Shown: positions 43,336 through 52,659 of the stretch, one piece after another
How the letters are laid out: every line of letters starts with the position of its first letter
How positions within the stretch are numbered: position 1 is the stretch's first letter
Source: Thiobacillus sp. 65-1059
Lineage (GTDB): Bacteria; Pseudomonadota; Gammaproteobacteria; Burkholderiales; Thiobacillaceae
NCBI GenBank assembly: GCA_001897675.1
Contig: MKUE01000095.1
Location: forward strand, 1-64,000
DNA length: 64,000 nt
Direction: 5' to 3'
Made by a program: the position numbers and the translations under genes
The notes under the pieces: generated by a model
Told to the model about the DNA's origin: nothing
Database searches by the model: none
The model's input: only the letters and a program-made list of their open reading frames with translations

Positions 43336-44910
43336 TTGCCCGGAATCAAATTGGCCCATCCCCGATCGGCCGGCATCAAATTGAACCGCTTCAGCCTGGC
43401 TGTGCTGGCACTGCTCTTTAGCCACCCCGTCATCGCAGCGGAATCCCTCGCCGCCATCCAGACCCTGGAATGGGGCGGCGACGCCGGCAGCAGCGCAGCC
43501 GCCGGGGCTCCCCCCGCCAACGCCAGCCAGGACGATGTCTGGCAGCGCATCCGCAACGGCTTCAAGATCGAAGACGCCACGCCAAACCCGCTCGTTGCCG
43601 TGCACGAATCCTGGTACGCGGCGCGGCCGGAATCCGTGCGGCGCATCGTCGACCGCGCGCGCCGCTATCTGTTCCACATCGTCGAGGAAGTCGACCGCCG
43701 TGCGATGCCGATGGAAATCGCATTGCTGCCGATGATCGAAAGCGCATTCAACCCCACCGCGCTATCGCCGTCCGCCGCCTCGGGCATCTGGCAGTTCATC
43801 CCCTCCACCGGCCGTCTCTACGGCCTCAAGCAGGACAACTGGTACGACGGCCGGCGCGACTTCACCGCCGCCACCCAGGCGGCACTCGACTACCTGGGCA
43901 AGCTGTATCTCGATTTCGGCGACTGGCAGCTGGCGCTGGCGGCCTACAACTGCGGCGAAGGCTGCGTTGCGCGCGCCATCCAGAAGAACGTCCAGCAGGG
44001 ACTGCCCACCGATTACGCCAGCCTGGCGCTGCCCAGCGAAACCCGCCATTACGTCCCCAAGCTTCTCGCCATCAAGAACCTGATACGCAATCCCGAACAG
44101 TACGGCATCGCCATCGACGCGCTGCCCAACCAGCCCTATTTCGACCAGGTCACCGTCCATGCCAGCATGGACATCCACTCCGCCGCGCGGCTGGCGGGCA
44201 TGAAAAGCGACGAGTTCATCGCGCTCAACGCCGCCTTTCCGCGCAATCTCATCCGTTCCGATACGCCGGTCAACCTGCTGATTCCGGTCGACAAAGCCGA
44301 CAAATTCCAGCGCAACCTGGAAACCGCCAGTTGGGACTCCTGGCAGCCCTATACAGCACAAAAGGGCGAACGTCCCGAAGCCATCGCCAAGCGCTTCGAT
44401 GTCAGCCTTGCCCGTCTCGAAGAACATAACCAGTTTCAGTTGAAACGCGGCAAACTGGTGCGCGCGCAGACCATCCTCGTCCCCGTCAGGGGCCGTGGCG
44501 TGGCCGCGGCTCAAAGCGCCGCCCCGGCAACAGCGATAAGCGCAAGCCGGCACCAGGTCGAGCGCGGCGATACGCTGTTCGGCGTGGCCCGCCGTTACGG
44601 CCTGAGCGTCGCCCAACTGACCCAGGCCAACCCCGGCCTCGATGGCGGCCTCAAAGCCGGCCAGACCCTGCGCCTGCCCCTGAACGAACAGGCCGCCCGG
44701 CAACCCGAAGCCTTCCGCCACGCCGCTTTCAGCCCCCTTCCCGGAAAGCCTGCCGAGCCCGTTCATTACACCGTCAAACGCGGCGACAGCCTGCACGCCA
44801 TCGCGCAGCGCTTCGACGTCAGCCTAGCCGACCTCAAAACCTGGAATCCGGTTTTCGGCAATGATGACGGCATCCGTGCGGGCCAGCAGATCGTAGTCAA
44901 ACGCCCCTGA
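43336..44910 (+). CDS. mltD: membrane-bound lytic murein transglycosylase D with LysM repeats
   Basis: Periplasmic peptidoglycan-cleaving enzyme (524 aa). A hydrophobic export segment (LAVLALLFSHPVIAA) is followed by an SLT domain with the catalytic Glu in LLPMIESAFNPTALS and SAASGIWQFIPSTGRLYGL and ALAAYNCGEG, then one degenerate and two good LysM repeats (HQVERGDTLFGVARRYGLS; YTVKRGDSLHAIAQRFDVS) that bind glycan. There is no ATG near the start; TTG at 43336 with GGGAG 6 bases upstream is the best choice. No lipobox is visible. Confidence 0.9.
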   Translation: MPGIKLAHPRSAGIKLNRFSLAVLALLFSHPVIAAESLAAIQTLEWGGDAGSSAAAGAPPANASQDDVWQRIRNGFKIEDATPNPLVAVHESWYAARPESVRRIVDRARRYLFHIVEEVDRRAMPMEIALLPMIESAFNPTALSPSAASGIWQFIPSTGRLYGLKQDNWYDGRRDFTAATQAALDYLGKLYLDFGDWQLALAAYNCGEGCVARAIQKNVQQGLPTDYASLALPSETRHYVPKLLAIKNLIRNPEQYGIAIDALPNQPYFDQVTVHASMDIHSAARLAGMKSDEFIALNAAFPRNLIRSDTPVNLLIPVDKADKFQRNLETASWDSWQPYTAQKGERPEAIAKRFDVSLARLEEHNQFQLKRGKLVRAQTILVPVRGRGVAAAQSAAPATAISASRHQVERGDTLFGVARRYGLSVAQLTQANPGLDGGLKAGQTLRLPLNEQAARQPEAFRHAAFSPLPGKPAEPVHYTVKRGDSLHAIAQRFDVSLADLKTWNPVFGNDDGIRAGQQIVVKRP

Positions 44911-44947
44911 GCCCGCCGCTGGTCCAGCGGCCCTGATCTAAGCCGCC

Positions 44948-45157
44948 CTAATCGGGCGCAGGCGGCTCATCCGACTTGTCCGACATCACCAGTGCCATGC
45001 CGACGGCGGCCAGCACCATCCACAGCACCGCCGCCCAGATGCCCAGCGCATCCGACAGCGGCCCCATGAAAAGCAGCGTCAGCATGGCCACGCCCAAAAC
45101 CACGTTGCCGATCCAGAAATTGCGACTGCGTTTGCCGGTATTCAATTGACGCTCCAT
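44948..45157 (-). CDS. small two-helix membrane protein, unknown function
   Basis: 69 residues: a basic N-terminus, two hydrophobic helices (NVVLGVAMLTLLFMG and LGIWAAVLWMVLAAVGMALVM) and an acidic, Pro-rich end. Its ATG lies 16 bases before the end of the transporter ATPase gene, so it is translated from the same message, probably by coupling. I recognise no family. Confidence 0.6.
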   Translation of the reverse strand: MERQLNTGKRSRNFWIGNVVLGVAMLTLLFMGPLSDALGIWAAVLWMVLAAVGMALVMSDKSDEPPAPD

Positions 45158-47196
45158 TCAGTAAACGCCTGCCCCTGCGCGGCCACCCAGTGGCAACGCG
45201 CCCAGTGCCCGCTGCCCAGCGCGGTTTGATCGGGATAGATTTGCCGGCATATTCCGCTTGCATGCGGGCAACGCGGGTGGAAATGACAGCCGCTGGGCGG
45301 ATTGAGCGGCGACGGCTGGTCGCCAGCCAGGCGAATCGCGCGCTGCCCGGCCGGCGATTCGATCCGCGGCACGGCACTCACCAGCGCCTGGGCATAGGGA
45401 TGGCGCGGAGCGCGCAGCACTTGCGCCGCCGGGCCTTGTTCGACGATGCGCCCGAGGTACATCACCGCCACCTCGTGCGCCAGATAATCGACCACGGCGA
45501 GGTTGTGGGTGATGAACAGATAGGCCAGACCCAGGCTGTCCTGCAAATCCTTCAGCAGATTCAGTATCTGCGCCTGTACCGAGACGTCGAGCGCGCTGGT
45601 CGGTTCGTCGCATATCACCAGTCGGGGCGATACCGCCAGCGCCCGCGCAATCGCAATGCGCTGCCGCTGGCCCCCGGAAAACGCATGCGGATAACGCCCG
45701 CCCGCGTCGTCGGGCAGTCCCACCTGGCGCAGCAACAGCGCAACCGCGGCGCGGCGCTGATCAGCCGCCCCCACTCCGAGGGCGTCCATGCCTTCGAGCA
45801 GGATGTCCGCCACCCGCATACGCGGATTGAGCGAGCTGAACGGATCCTGGAACACCATCTGCGCCTGTCGCCGCAGGGTGGCGGCATTGCGCGCGGCGAC
45901 GGTCTCGCCGGCCAGCACGACGCTGCCCGCGGTCGGTTCGATCAGCCGCAGCAGCGCCTTGCCCACGGTGGTCTTGCCGCAGCCGGACTCGCCCACCAGC
46001 GCCAGCGTGCGGCCCGGCTGGATCGACAGCGTCACGTCGTCCACTGCGCGCACGTGGCCCACGGTGCGCTGGATGAAGCCGCGCCTGATCGGAAAATACA
46101 CTTTCAGGCCGTCCACCTGCAGCAGGGCTTGCGCCGCTTGGGTTGAATGCGGCGGCGGCGTCGCCACGGGCGCACTGCGCTGCGGCAGCGCGCCCGCCAG
46201 ATGGCAGCGCACCCGCTGCTCGCCGATCGCTTGCCAGTCGGGCGATTCGTCGCGGCAGCGCGCAATCGCAAACGGACAGCGCGGCGCAAAGCGGCAGCCA
46301 CGCATCCGGCCGTCGAGCTTCGGCACCTGGCCGGGAATCGTGGTCAGCCGCGCGCCATCGCCGGAATTCTCTGCAGGACTCCGCACCGCCATGGGCTGCA
46401 GCCCGTGCGGAATCGCATGCGGCAGCGCCGCGAACAGCATGCGGCTGTATGGGTGCTGCGGCGACGCGAAAAACGCATCGCGCGTCCCCTCTTCCAGCAA
46501 TTCGCCGGCATACATCACCCCCACGCGGTCGGCGTTCTCGGCCACCACCCCGAGATCGTGCGTGATCAGCAGCATGCCCATCCGCTTTTCGCTGCGCAGG
46601 CTCCGCAGCACGTCGAGCACCTGCGCCTGGATGGTTACGTCGAGCGCCGTGGTCGGCTCGTCGGCGATCAGGAGCCTGGGCTGGCCGGCCAGCGCCATCG
46701 CGATCATCGCCCTCTGGCGCAGGCCGCCGGACAGCTCGAACGGATAGCTGTCGAGCCGCCGCAGCGCATCCGGCACCCCCACCGAATCGAGCAGCCCGCG
46801 CGCCGCCTCCCGTGCCGCCTGCCCGCTCAGGCCCTGATGCAGGGCGAGCGCTTCGACAATCTGATGCCCCACCTTGACGACCGGATTCAGCGCCAGCATC
46901 GGCTCCTGGAAAATCATCGCCATGCCGCCGCCACGCACGCGCCGCATGTCGCGCTCGGGCAGCGCCAGTACATCCTGCCCGTCCAGTTGCACCGCCCCTG
47001 CGACGATACGGCCGCCGTCCGGCAGCAGGCGCATCAGCGACAGCGCGGTCATCGACTTGCCGCAGCCGGACTCGCCGAGCAGCGCGTAGGTTTCGCCGGC
47101 GACGACATGAAAGGACACGCCATCGACCACGCGCAGGGTATCCGCATCGTGGCCGATTTCGGTGACCAGACCCGCGACCCGCAGCAGGGGCTTCAC
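45142..47196 (-). CDS. peptide ABC transporter, fused dual ATPase (YejF-like)
   Basis: Two complete ATPase halves in one chain of 684 aa, as in YejF. Each has Walker A (GESGCGKSM near 39-47; GESGCGKTT in the second half), a signature ([30 protein letters not shown]), Walker B ([24 protein letters not shown]) and an oligopeptide-family C-terminal Cys-rich zone ([30 protein letters not shown]) that in relatives binds an Fe-S cluster. It begins with GTG at 47196 overlapping the permease stop (GTGA). Confidence 0.92.
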   Translation of the reverse strand: MKPLLRVAGLVTEIGHDADTLRVVDGVSFHVVAGETYALLGESGCGKSMTALSLMRLLPDGGRIVAGAVQLDGQDVLALPERDMRRVRGGGMAMIFQEPMLALNPVVKVGHQIVEALALHQGLSGQAAREAARGLLDSVGVPDALRRLDSYPFELSGGLRQRAMIAMALAGQPRLLIADEPTTALDVTIQAQVLDVLRSLRSEKRMGMLLITHDLGVVAENADRVGVMYAGELLEEGTRDAFFASPQHPYSRMLFAALPHAIPHGLQPMAVRSPAENSGDGARLTTIPGQVPKLDGRMRGCRFAPRCPFAIARCRDESPDWQAIGEQRVRCHLAGALPQRSAPVATPPPHSTQAAQALLQVDGLKVYFPIRRGFIQRTVGHVRAVDDVTLSIQPGRTLALVGESGCGKTTVGKALLRLIEPTAGSVVLAGETVAARNAATLRRQAQMVFQDPFSSLNPRMRVADILLEGMDALGVGAADQRRAAVALLLRQVGLPDDAGGRYPHAFSGGQRQRIAIARALAVSPRLVICDEPTSALDVSVQAQILNLLKDLQDSLGLAYLFITHNLAVVDYLAHEVAVMYLGRIVEQGPAAQVLRAPRHPYAQALVSAVPRIESPAGQRAIRLAGDQPSPLNPPSGCHFHPRCPHASGICRQIYPDQTALGSGHWARCHWVAAQGQAFTEWSVN

Positions 47197-48599
47197 CGGC
47201 GGCCTCCCAGACGCGGGTCGAAGGCGTCGCGCACACCGTCGGCGAACAGGTTGGCGGCAAGCACCAGCGCGAACATGAAGGCGAACGCCGCACCGAGCTG
47301 CCACCACACTGCCGGTTCGCGTGCAAGCTCGAGGCGCGCGCCGTTGATCATGTTGCCCCAGCTGTACATGGAGGGATCGACGCCGACGCCGACATAGGAC
47401 AGCACCGCTTCGGCCAGCACCAGCCCGGAAAAATCCAGGACGACCGCAATCAGCACCAGATGGAACACGTTGGGAAAAATGTGGCGGCTGATGATGCGTG
47501 CATTCGATACGCCGAAGGCGCGCGCCGCCTCGACGTAATCGAGCGTGCGCAGCTTGAGCGATTCGCCGCGCAGCAATCGCGCCAGTCCGGTCCAGCTGGT
47601 CATGCCCATGATCAGGCACAGCGCCAGCAGGCGAATGTCGGCGCGCGCGGCGGCGGTGTCGAACAGTTCGGGGTTGGATTCGATGTAGACCTGCACGATC
47701 AGCACGGCAGCCGCAATCAGCAGCACGCCCGGGATCGAGTTGAGCACGGTATAGAGGTACTGGATCGCGTCGTCCACCCAGCCGCGAAAATACCCCGCCG
47801 CGATGCCCAGGCCGATCGCCAGCGGCAGTGTGACCAGCGTGGTCAGCGTACCGATCACCAGGCCGGTGCGGATGCTTTTGAGGCTGATGTAGAGCACGTC
47901 CTGTCCGACCTTGTCGGTGCCGAGCACATGATAGCCGGACGCCAGCTGCGCCATCGCGCCGCCCAGCATGAGTAGCAGCGCCAGCATGCCGACGAGCGTG
48001 CGGCCGGGCCAGTTCAAGCCGCCCTGTCGCCATCTTGCAAGCCATGTGCCGACGGGCAGCCGCAGCCGGCGTGCCTGCCAAGCAGCCAGGCCGGCGAACA
48101 GCAGCAGGCCGGCGAGGGCGCCCTGCGCGGCGCCGGCAAGGCTGCGCCGCGCGATGTCGGATGCCCGGTCGCCGGCGTGCTGCAGATGCGCGCCGCCATA
48201 TTGCAAGCGCGGATAATCGCGCACCGCCACGCCATCCCGCTCGACGAATTCCATGGCGTACAACTGCATCGCCAGCGGCGCCGAATAGGTTTTTTCCTGC
48301 CGGGTGCGCAGGCCGCCCACCAGCGCGTCGAACGCGCTCATCACCTCGACCGAATACTGCGGCTTGTCGGCCGGGCTGTCGGGCAGCCGTTGCCGGTAAT
48401 GCAGCGAATCGAGCAGGCCGATGACGACGAAGACGCCCAGCACCAGAGCCGCCCCCATCGCCATCGGGCGCTGTGCCACGGCCTCCCACGGAGCGCGCAG
48501 ATGGTCGTGGCGACGGATGAACCAGGCCAGCGCCAGCACGCCCGCCAGCAGTGCAAAAATCAGCGCATCGGTCCACAGGATCACGGGCATGAAACTCAT
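47193..48599 (-). CDS. peptide ABC transporter permease (YejE/OppC-like) with long N-terminal part
   Basis: Inner-membrane permease (468 aa). The OppC-type core begins near residue 223 (YHVLGTDKVGQDVLY) and ends with the coupling motif EAARAFGVSNARII and five or six helices. The region before it is about 130 residues longer than in ordinary OppC proteins and includes extra helices (about 11-28, 47-64, 158-175, 202-218) around a hydrophilic segment at about 66-150. It overlaps the YejB-like gene before it by four bases and the ATPase after it. Confidence 0.88.
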   Translation of the reverse strand: MSFMPVILWTDALIFALLAGVLALAWFIRRHDHLRAPWEAVAQRPMAMGAALVLGVFVVIGLLDSLHYRQRLPDSPADKPQYSVEVMSAFDALVGGLRTRQEKTYSAPLAMQLYAMEFVERDGVAVRDYPRLQYGGAHLQHAGDRASDIARRSLAGAAQGALAGLLLFAGLAAWQARRLRLPVGTWLARWRQGGLNWPGRTLVGMLALLLMLGGAMAQLASGYHVLGTDKVGQDVLYISLKSIRTGLVIGTLTTLVTLPLAIGLGIAAGYFRGWVDDAIQYLYTVLNSIPGVLLIAAAVLIVQVYIESNPELFDTAAARADIRLLALCLIMGMTSWTGLARLLRGESLKLRTLDYVEAARAFGVSNARIISRHIFPNVFHLVLIAVVLDFSGLVLAEAVLSYVGVGVDPSMYSWGNMINGARLELAREPAVWWQLGAAFAFMFALVLAANLFADGVRDAFDPRLGGRR

Positions 48600-49573
48600 T
48601 GCAGCCTCACCCGCGGATCAGCCCACGAATAGGAAATGTCGGTGAGAATGAGACCGACGATGTAGAGAAAGGAACCCAGAAACACCATCGCGCGCACCAC
48701 GGCGAAATCCTGCGCCTGGATCGCGTCGATGGTGTAGCTGCCGAGCCCCGGGATGCCGAAGAAGGACTCGGTGATCAGGCTTCCCATGAACAGCAGCGGC
48801 AGCACCACCACTGCGCCGGTGAGGATCGGGATCATGCCGTTCTTCAGCACGTGGTGAAACAAGACCCGGATTTCGGACAAGCCCTTGGCGCGCGCGGTGC
48901 GCACATAGTCCTTGCCGATTTCCTCGAGGAAGATCGTGCGGTACCAGCGCGCGCCGCTGCCGATTCCGGCCGCCACGCTGACCAATACCGGCAGCAGGAT
49001 GAACCTGAGTCCGTCGATGCCGCCGGCAAAGCCCGAAATCGGCAGCAGGTTCCACAATTTGGCGATGAAATACTGCCCGGCGATGATGTAGAACAGGCCC
49101 GAGATCGACATCAGCACCACGCACAGCACCACCCCCCACAGGTCGAGGTAGGTGGCACGGAAAAACACCATCAACAAGGCGAAGGTGATGTTGGCCAGCA
49201 AGCCGATGACGAACACCGGCAGCGCGATCGCCAGACTCGGCCCCATGCGGGTGCGGATTTCGTTGCCGATGTCGCGGCCGTCGTCGCTTTTGCCGAACTT
49301 GAAGACGAACATCGCCGCCGAGTGCTGGAAGAAAATCGTGTCGGTGAACTGCGCGCTGCCCGTTGCCTCCGCATTCAGCAGCAGCGGCTTGTCGTAGCCG
49401 TGCTCGGCCTTCCAGCGCTCGATCGCCTCCGGCGTCACGTGCTTGACGCCGAGTTGCAGCCGCGCCATGTCGTCCGGCGTGTTGACGACGAAAAACAGCG
49501 CAAAGGTCAGCAGGTTGACCCCGATGAGGATCGGGATCGCGTACAGCAGGCGGCGCAGGATATAGGCGAACAT
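48596..49573 (-). CDS. peptide ABC transporter permease (YejB/OppB-like)
   Basis: Inner-membrane permease (325 aa) starting [21 protein letters not shown], typical of the OppB/DppB family, with six helices and the coupling segment DYVRTARAKGLSEIRVLFHHVLKN. A hydrophilic loop at about 50-120 matches the periplasmic loop usual in this subgroup. Junctions with both neighbours overlap by a few bases. Confidence 0.92.
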   Translation of the reverse strand: MFAYILRRLLYAIPILIGVNLLTFALFFVVNTPDDMARLQLGVKHVTPEAIERWKAEHGYDKPLLLNAEATGSAQFTDTIFFQHSAAMFVFKFGKSDDGRDIGNEIRTRMGPSLAIALPVFVIGLLANITFALLMVFFRATYLDLWGVVLCVVLMSISGLFYIIAGQYFIAKLWNLLPISGFAGGIDGLRFILLPVLVSVAAGIGSGARWYRTIFLEEIGKDYVRTARAKGLSEIRVLFHHVLKNGMIPILTGAVVVLPLLFMGSLITESFFGIPGLGSYTIDAIQAQDFAVVRAMVFLGSFLYIVGLILTDISYSWADPRVRLQ

Positions 49574-51735
49574 CAGGCGGTCTTTCGTTCATGCCGCCGC
49601 CACGCGATCGCTGCCGGCGCGATCACGGCCGCCAGCGCAGCGGCCAGCAGCACCATCGGCCACAGCACCGGGCGGTTCCATTCTGCGCGCCGGGCTTCGC
49701 GCACGGCAGCGTCGATACGGCGGTATTTGAGGGTGTTGTTCGCCATCAGGTTGGGTTTGACGTTATGCACCCAGCCGTGGCGCAGGCCGAAGGCCTTGGG
49801 GTGATAGGCGAAGATCCACGGCGCATCGCGGCGCACGACGTCGAGCATGGCGTCGATCACCTGCTGGCGCGCGGGGCCGTTGTCCATGTCCTTCATGCGC
49901 TCGAACAGGCGGTCGAACTCGGGGTTGTCGTAGTTGGCGGCATTCTCGCCGCCGCTGCCGACTTTCTTGTGCGGGCCATAGAGCAGGAAGAAGAAATTTT
50001 CCGGATCGGGGTAGTCGGCATTCCAGCCCCATTCGAACAGCTGGGCATTGCCCTTGCGGATCTTGTCCTGAAAACGGTTGTAGTCGGTGCCGCGCACCAC
50101 CAGCTGCACATTGAGCTTGTCGAGCTGCTTCTTCATCCAGTCGAGCCGCGACTTGGCATCGGGGCCGGATGCCATGGTGTCGAAATACAGCACCAGCGGT
50201 TCGCCCGTCTTCGCGTTGCGGCCGTTCGGATAGCCCGCCTCGGCCAGCAGGCGGCGCGCGGCCTCGAGCGGGCGGCGCGCGATCTTGCCGTCGCGCGCTT
50301 CGTAGACATAGGGGTTCAGTCCGGCCACGCCTTCGACATAGCCAAACAATCCCGGCGGAATCGGCCCCTGCGCGGGAATACCGCGGCCATTGAGGAAAAT
50401 GGAAATGAACTCGTCATAGTCGAATGCGATGGACAGCGCCTGGCGCAATTTGCGGCGGTCTTCGCCGAGGCCGCCCACCACCGGGTCGAGCATGTTGAAA
50501 CCGACATACCACAGGGACGCCGCCACGGTAGTGACGAGGCCGATGCCCTTGGCGCGCATGGAATCGGTGAGCTGCGGATCGCCGCCGGCGGAGAACTTCA
50601 CGGCCTGGTCGAAGCTGTCGGAGCTGATGCCGGAGCTGTCGTAATAACCCTGCAGAAACTTGCTCCAGTAGGGAATGGTTTCCTTTTCCAGGCTGAACAC
50701 GGCTTCGTCCACCAGCGGCAGGCGCTTGCCGGCGTCGGCCAGCAACCCTGCCTGCCTGTCTTCGTCGCCGCCTTCCGCCGGATAGGTTTCGCCGTGGTAG
50801 TGCGGATTCCTTTTCAGCACCATGCGGCGATTGGGATCGTTTTCCGCCAGGTAATACGGCCCGGTCCCGACCGGCTGCCAGTCGAGCGTGAGATTGCGCT
50901 CGGCCAGGCCTGGCTGGGCATAGAAGACGTCGGCTTCCCATGGAATCGGCGCAAAAAACGGCATTGCCAGCCAGTAGATGAACTGCGGATATTTGCCTTT
51001 GACATGGATGCGGTAGGTGTAGCGGTCGACGACCTCCGCCCCTTCAAGGATAAAATCGTCGAGGTTCAGCGCTGCAGCGGGGCGGGATTGAGCCGCCTTT
51101 TCCAGCGCCGCACCCAGCGCCTTCAGGCCGACGATGTGTTCGGCCATCAGGCCAAAAATCGGCGAACTCAGCCGCGGATTGGCGAGGCGCTTGATCTGGT
51201 ACACATAATCGGCAGCCACCAGTTCGCGTGTGCCGCTGTGCTCAAAGTCCTGGATCCGGGTTTTTCCGGCGGCGTCCGCGGCGGTGAGCGCATGGTAGCG
51301 GTAGCGCCCCGCCGCATCGCGGGCGAATGCCGGGTGCGGCTGGTATTGGATGCCGGGGCGGATACGGATTTCATACACGCTCTTTGCAATGCGCGCAGAG
51401 GGCGCATCGTCCGGCAGCGCATGCCCCGCTGCGTCGAAATAGCGCGCCTGGGGCACCGCATCCGCAGTGAGCGGAATCAGCGTGTAAGGGCGCTTGAGAA
51501 AGTGATACTGCAGCGGCGGCTCGTAAATCTGGCCGGTGAACTCGATTTCGTTCGCGCTGTAGGAGCGCGCCGGATCGAGATGCTTGGGGCGTTCGGAAAA
51601 CGCGCTGTACAGGATGTTGGCGTTGGCCGGGCTGCCCGGATAGGGGTTGTTCCAGCTGTCGGAGCAGCCCGCCAGCCACCCCAGCCCTAGCCCCAGCAGG
51701 CCCAGTTTGAGGAAAATCGTGCCTGTGCGCGTCAT
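49573..51735 (-). CDS. peptide ABC transporter substrate-binding lipoprotein (YejA-like) with C-terminal membrane helix
   Basis: 720-residue solute-binding protein of the SBP_bac_5 family ([71 protein letters not shown]-like blocks). The lipobox LAGC gives a lipid-modified Cys24; a hydrophobic helix ([21 protein letters not shown]) near the C-terminus is followed by basic residues. It is about 100 residues longer than enterobacterial YejA. First gene of the transporter operon, divergent from fabI. Confidence 0.9.
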   Translation of the reverse strand: MTRTGTIFLKLGLLGLGLGWLAGCSDSWNNPYPGSPANANILYSAFSERPKHLDPARSYSANEIEFTGQIYEPPLQYHFLKRPYTLIPLTADAVPQARYFDAAGHALPDDAPSARIAKSVYEIRIRPGIQYQPHPAFARDAAGRYRYHALTAADAAGKTRIQDFEHSGTRELVAADYVYQIKRLANPRLSSPIFGLMAEHIVGLKALGAALEKAAQSRPAAALNLDDFILEGAEVVDRYTYRIHVKGKYPQFIYWLAMPFFAPIPWEADVFYAQPGLAERNLTLDWQPVGTGPYYLAENDPNRRMVLKRNPHYHGETYPAEGGDEDRQAGLLADAGKRLPLVDEAVFSLEKETIPYWSKFLQGYYDSSGISSDSFDQAVKFSAGGDPQLTDSMRAKGIGLVTTVAASLWYVGFNMLDPVVGGLGEDRRKLRQALSIAFDYDEFISIFLNGRGIPAQGPIPPGLFGYVEGVAGLNPYVYEARDGKIARRPLEAARRLLAEAGYPNGRNAKTGEPLVLYFDTMASGPDAKSRLDWMKKQLDKLNVQLVVRGTDYNRFQDKIRKGNAQLFEWGWNADYPDPENFFFLLYGPHKKVGSGGENAANYDNPEFDRLFERMKDMDNGPARQQVIDAMLDVVRRDAPWIFAYHPKAFGLRHGWVHNVKPNLMANNTLKYRRIDAAVREARRAEWNRPVLWPMVLLAAALAAVIAPAAIAWRRHERKTA

Positions 51736-51774
51736 GCCGCAAGTGTACCCAAGCGCGTCCGCAACGTCAGCCGT

Positions 51775-51780
51775 TATAAT
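51775..51780 (+). promoter_or_regulatory. -10 element of fabI
   Basis: A perfect TATAAT, 30 bases before the fabI ATG at 51811. No clear -35 hexamer is present at the right distance. Transcription would start near 51787. Confidence 0.6.
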
Positions 51781-51810
51781 CGGCGGCAATTCAATTCTTT
51801 CGAGACCATT

Positions 51811-52593
51811 ATGGGATTTCTTGCAGGAAAGCGTTTGCTCGTCACCGGCGTCATTTCCAACCGTTCGATTGCGTATGGCATCGCTGCCGCGTGCAAGCGC
51901 GAAGGCGCCGAACTCGCCTTCACCTACCAGGGCGAGCGCATCAAGGATCGGGTCAGCGAATTCGCCAAGGAATTCGGCTCCGACCTGGTGTTCCCGTGCG
52001 ACGTCGGCAGCGACGAGCAAATCGATGCCCTGTTTGCCGAACTCGGCAAACACTGGGACGGCCTCGATGGCCTGGTGCACTCGATCGCCTACGCACCGAA
52101 GGAAGCCCTGGCCGGCGATTTCCTCTCTGCGGTCACCCGGGAAAACTTCCGCATCGCGCACGACATCAGCTCCTACAGCTTCGCCGCACTGGCCAAGGCC
52201 GCGTTGCCGATGATGGAGGGCCGCCAAGCGGCACTGCTGACGCTGTCGTATCTCGGCGCGATTCGCTCCGTTCCCAACTACAACGTCATGGGCCTGGCCA
52301 AGGCCAGCCTCGAATCCAGCGTGTACTACATGGCGCAGAGCCTCGGCCCCAAGGGCATCCGCGTCAATGCGCTATCGGCCGGACCGATCAAGACGCTGGC
52401 CGCCAGCGGCATCGCCAACTTCGGCGAGAAGCTCGACCTGGTCGCCAAGAACGCGCCGCTGCGCCGCAACGTAACGATCGAAGAGGTCGGCAACGCCGCC
52501 GCCTTCCTGCTCTCCGACCTGGCGTCTGGCATTACCGGCGAAATCACCTACGTCGACGCCGGCTTCAATTCCACCGCCGGCGCCGAGAGCTGA
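51811..52593 (+). CDS. fabI: enoyl-[acyl-carrier-protein] reductase (NADH) FabI
   Basis: Last reduction step of each fatty acid elongation cycle (260 aa). FabI features: the N-terminal [20 protein letters not shown] cofactor site (glycine-poor variant typical of FabI), HSIAYAP, and the catalytic YX6K motif YNVMGLAK in [17 protein letters not shown], plus [15 protein letters not shown]. Monocistronic by position: own -10 and a terminator behind it. Confidence 0.96.
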   Translation: MGFLAGKRLLVTGVISNRSIAYGIAAACKREGAELAFTYQGERIKDRVSEFAKEFGSDLVFPCDVGSDEQIDALFAELGKHWDGLDGLVHSIAYAPKEALAGDFLSAVTRENFRIAHDISSYSFAALAKAALPMMEGRQAALLTLSYLGAIRSVPNYNVMGLAKASLESSVYYMAQSLGPKGIRVNALSAGPIKTLAASGIANFGEKLDLVAKNAPLRRNVTIEEVGNAAAFLLSDLASGITGEITYVDAGFNSTAGAES

Positions 52594-52607
52594 TCTGAAC
52601 TTTCCCA

Positions 52608-52644
52608 CAATAAAAAACGCGCTTTGAATGCGCGTTTTTTATTG
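52608..52644. terminator. bidirectional intrinsic terminator
   Basis: The stem ACGCGC/GCGCGT extends into A/T pairs (AATAAAAA with TTTTTTATT) around the loop TTTGAAT. It lies between the converging fabI and ppiD genes and can end both transcripts. Confidence 0.85.
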
Positions 52645-52659
52645 CGGCTACGCGATGGC

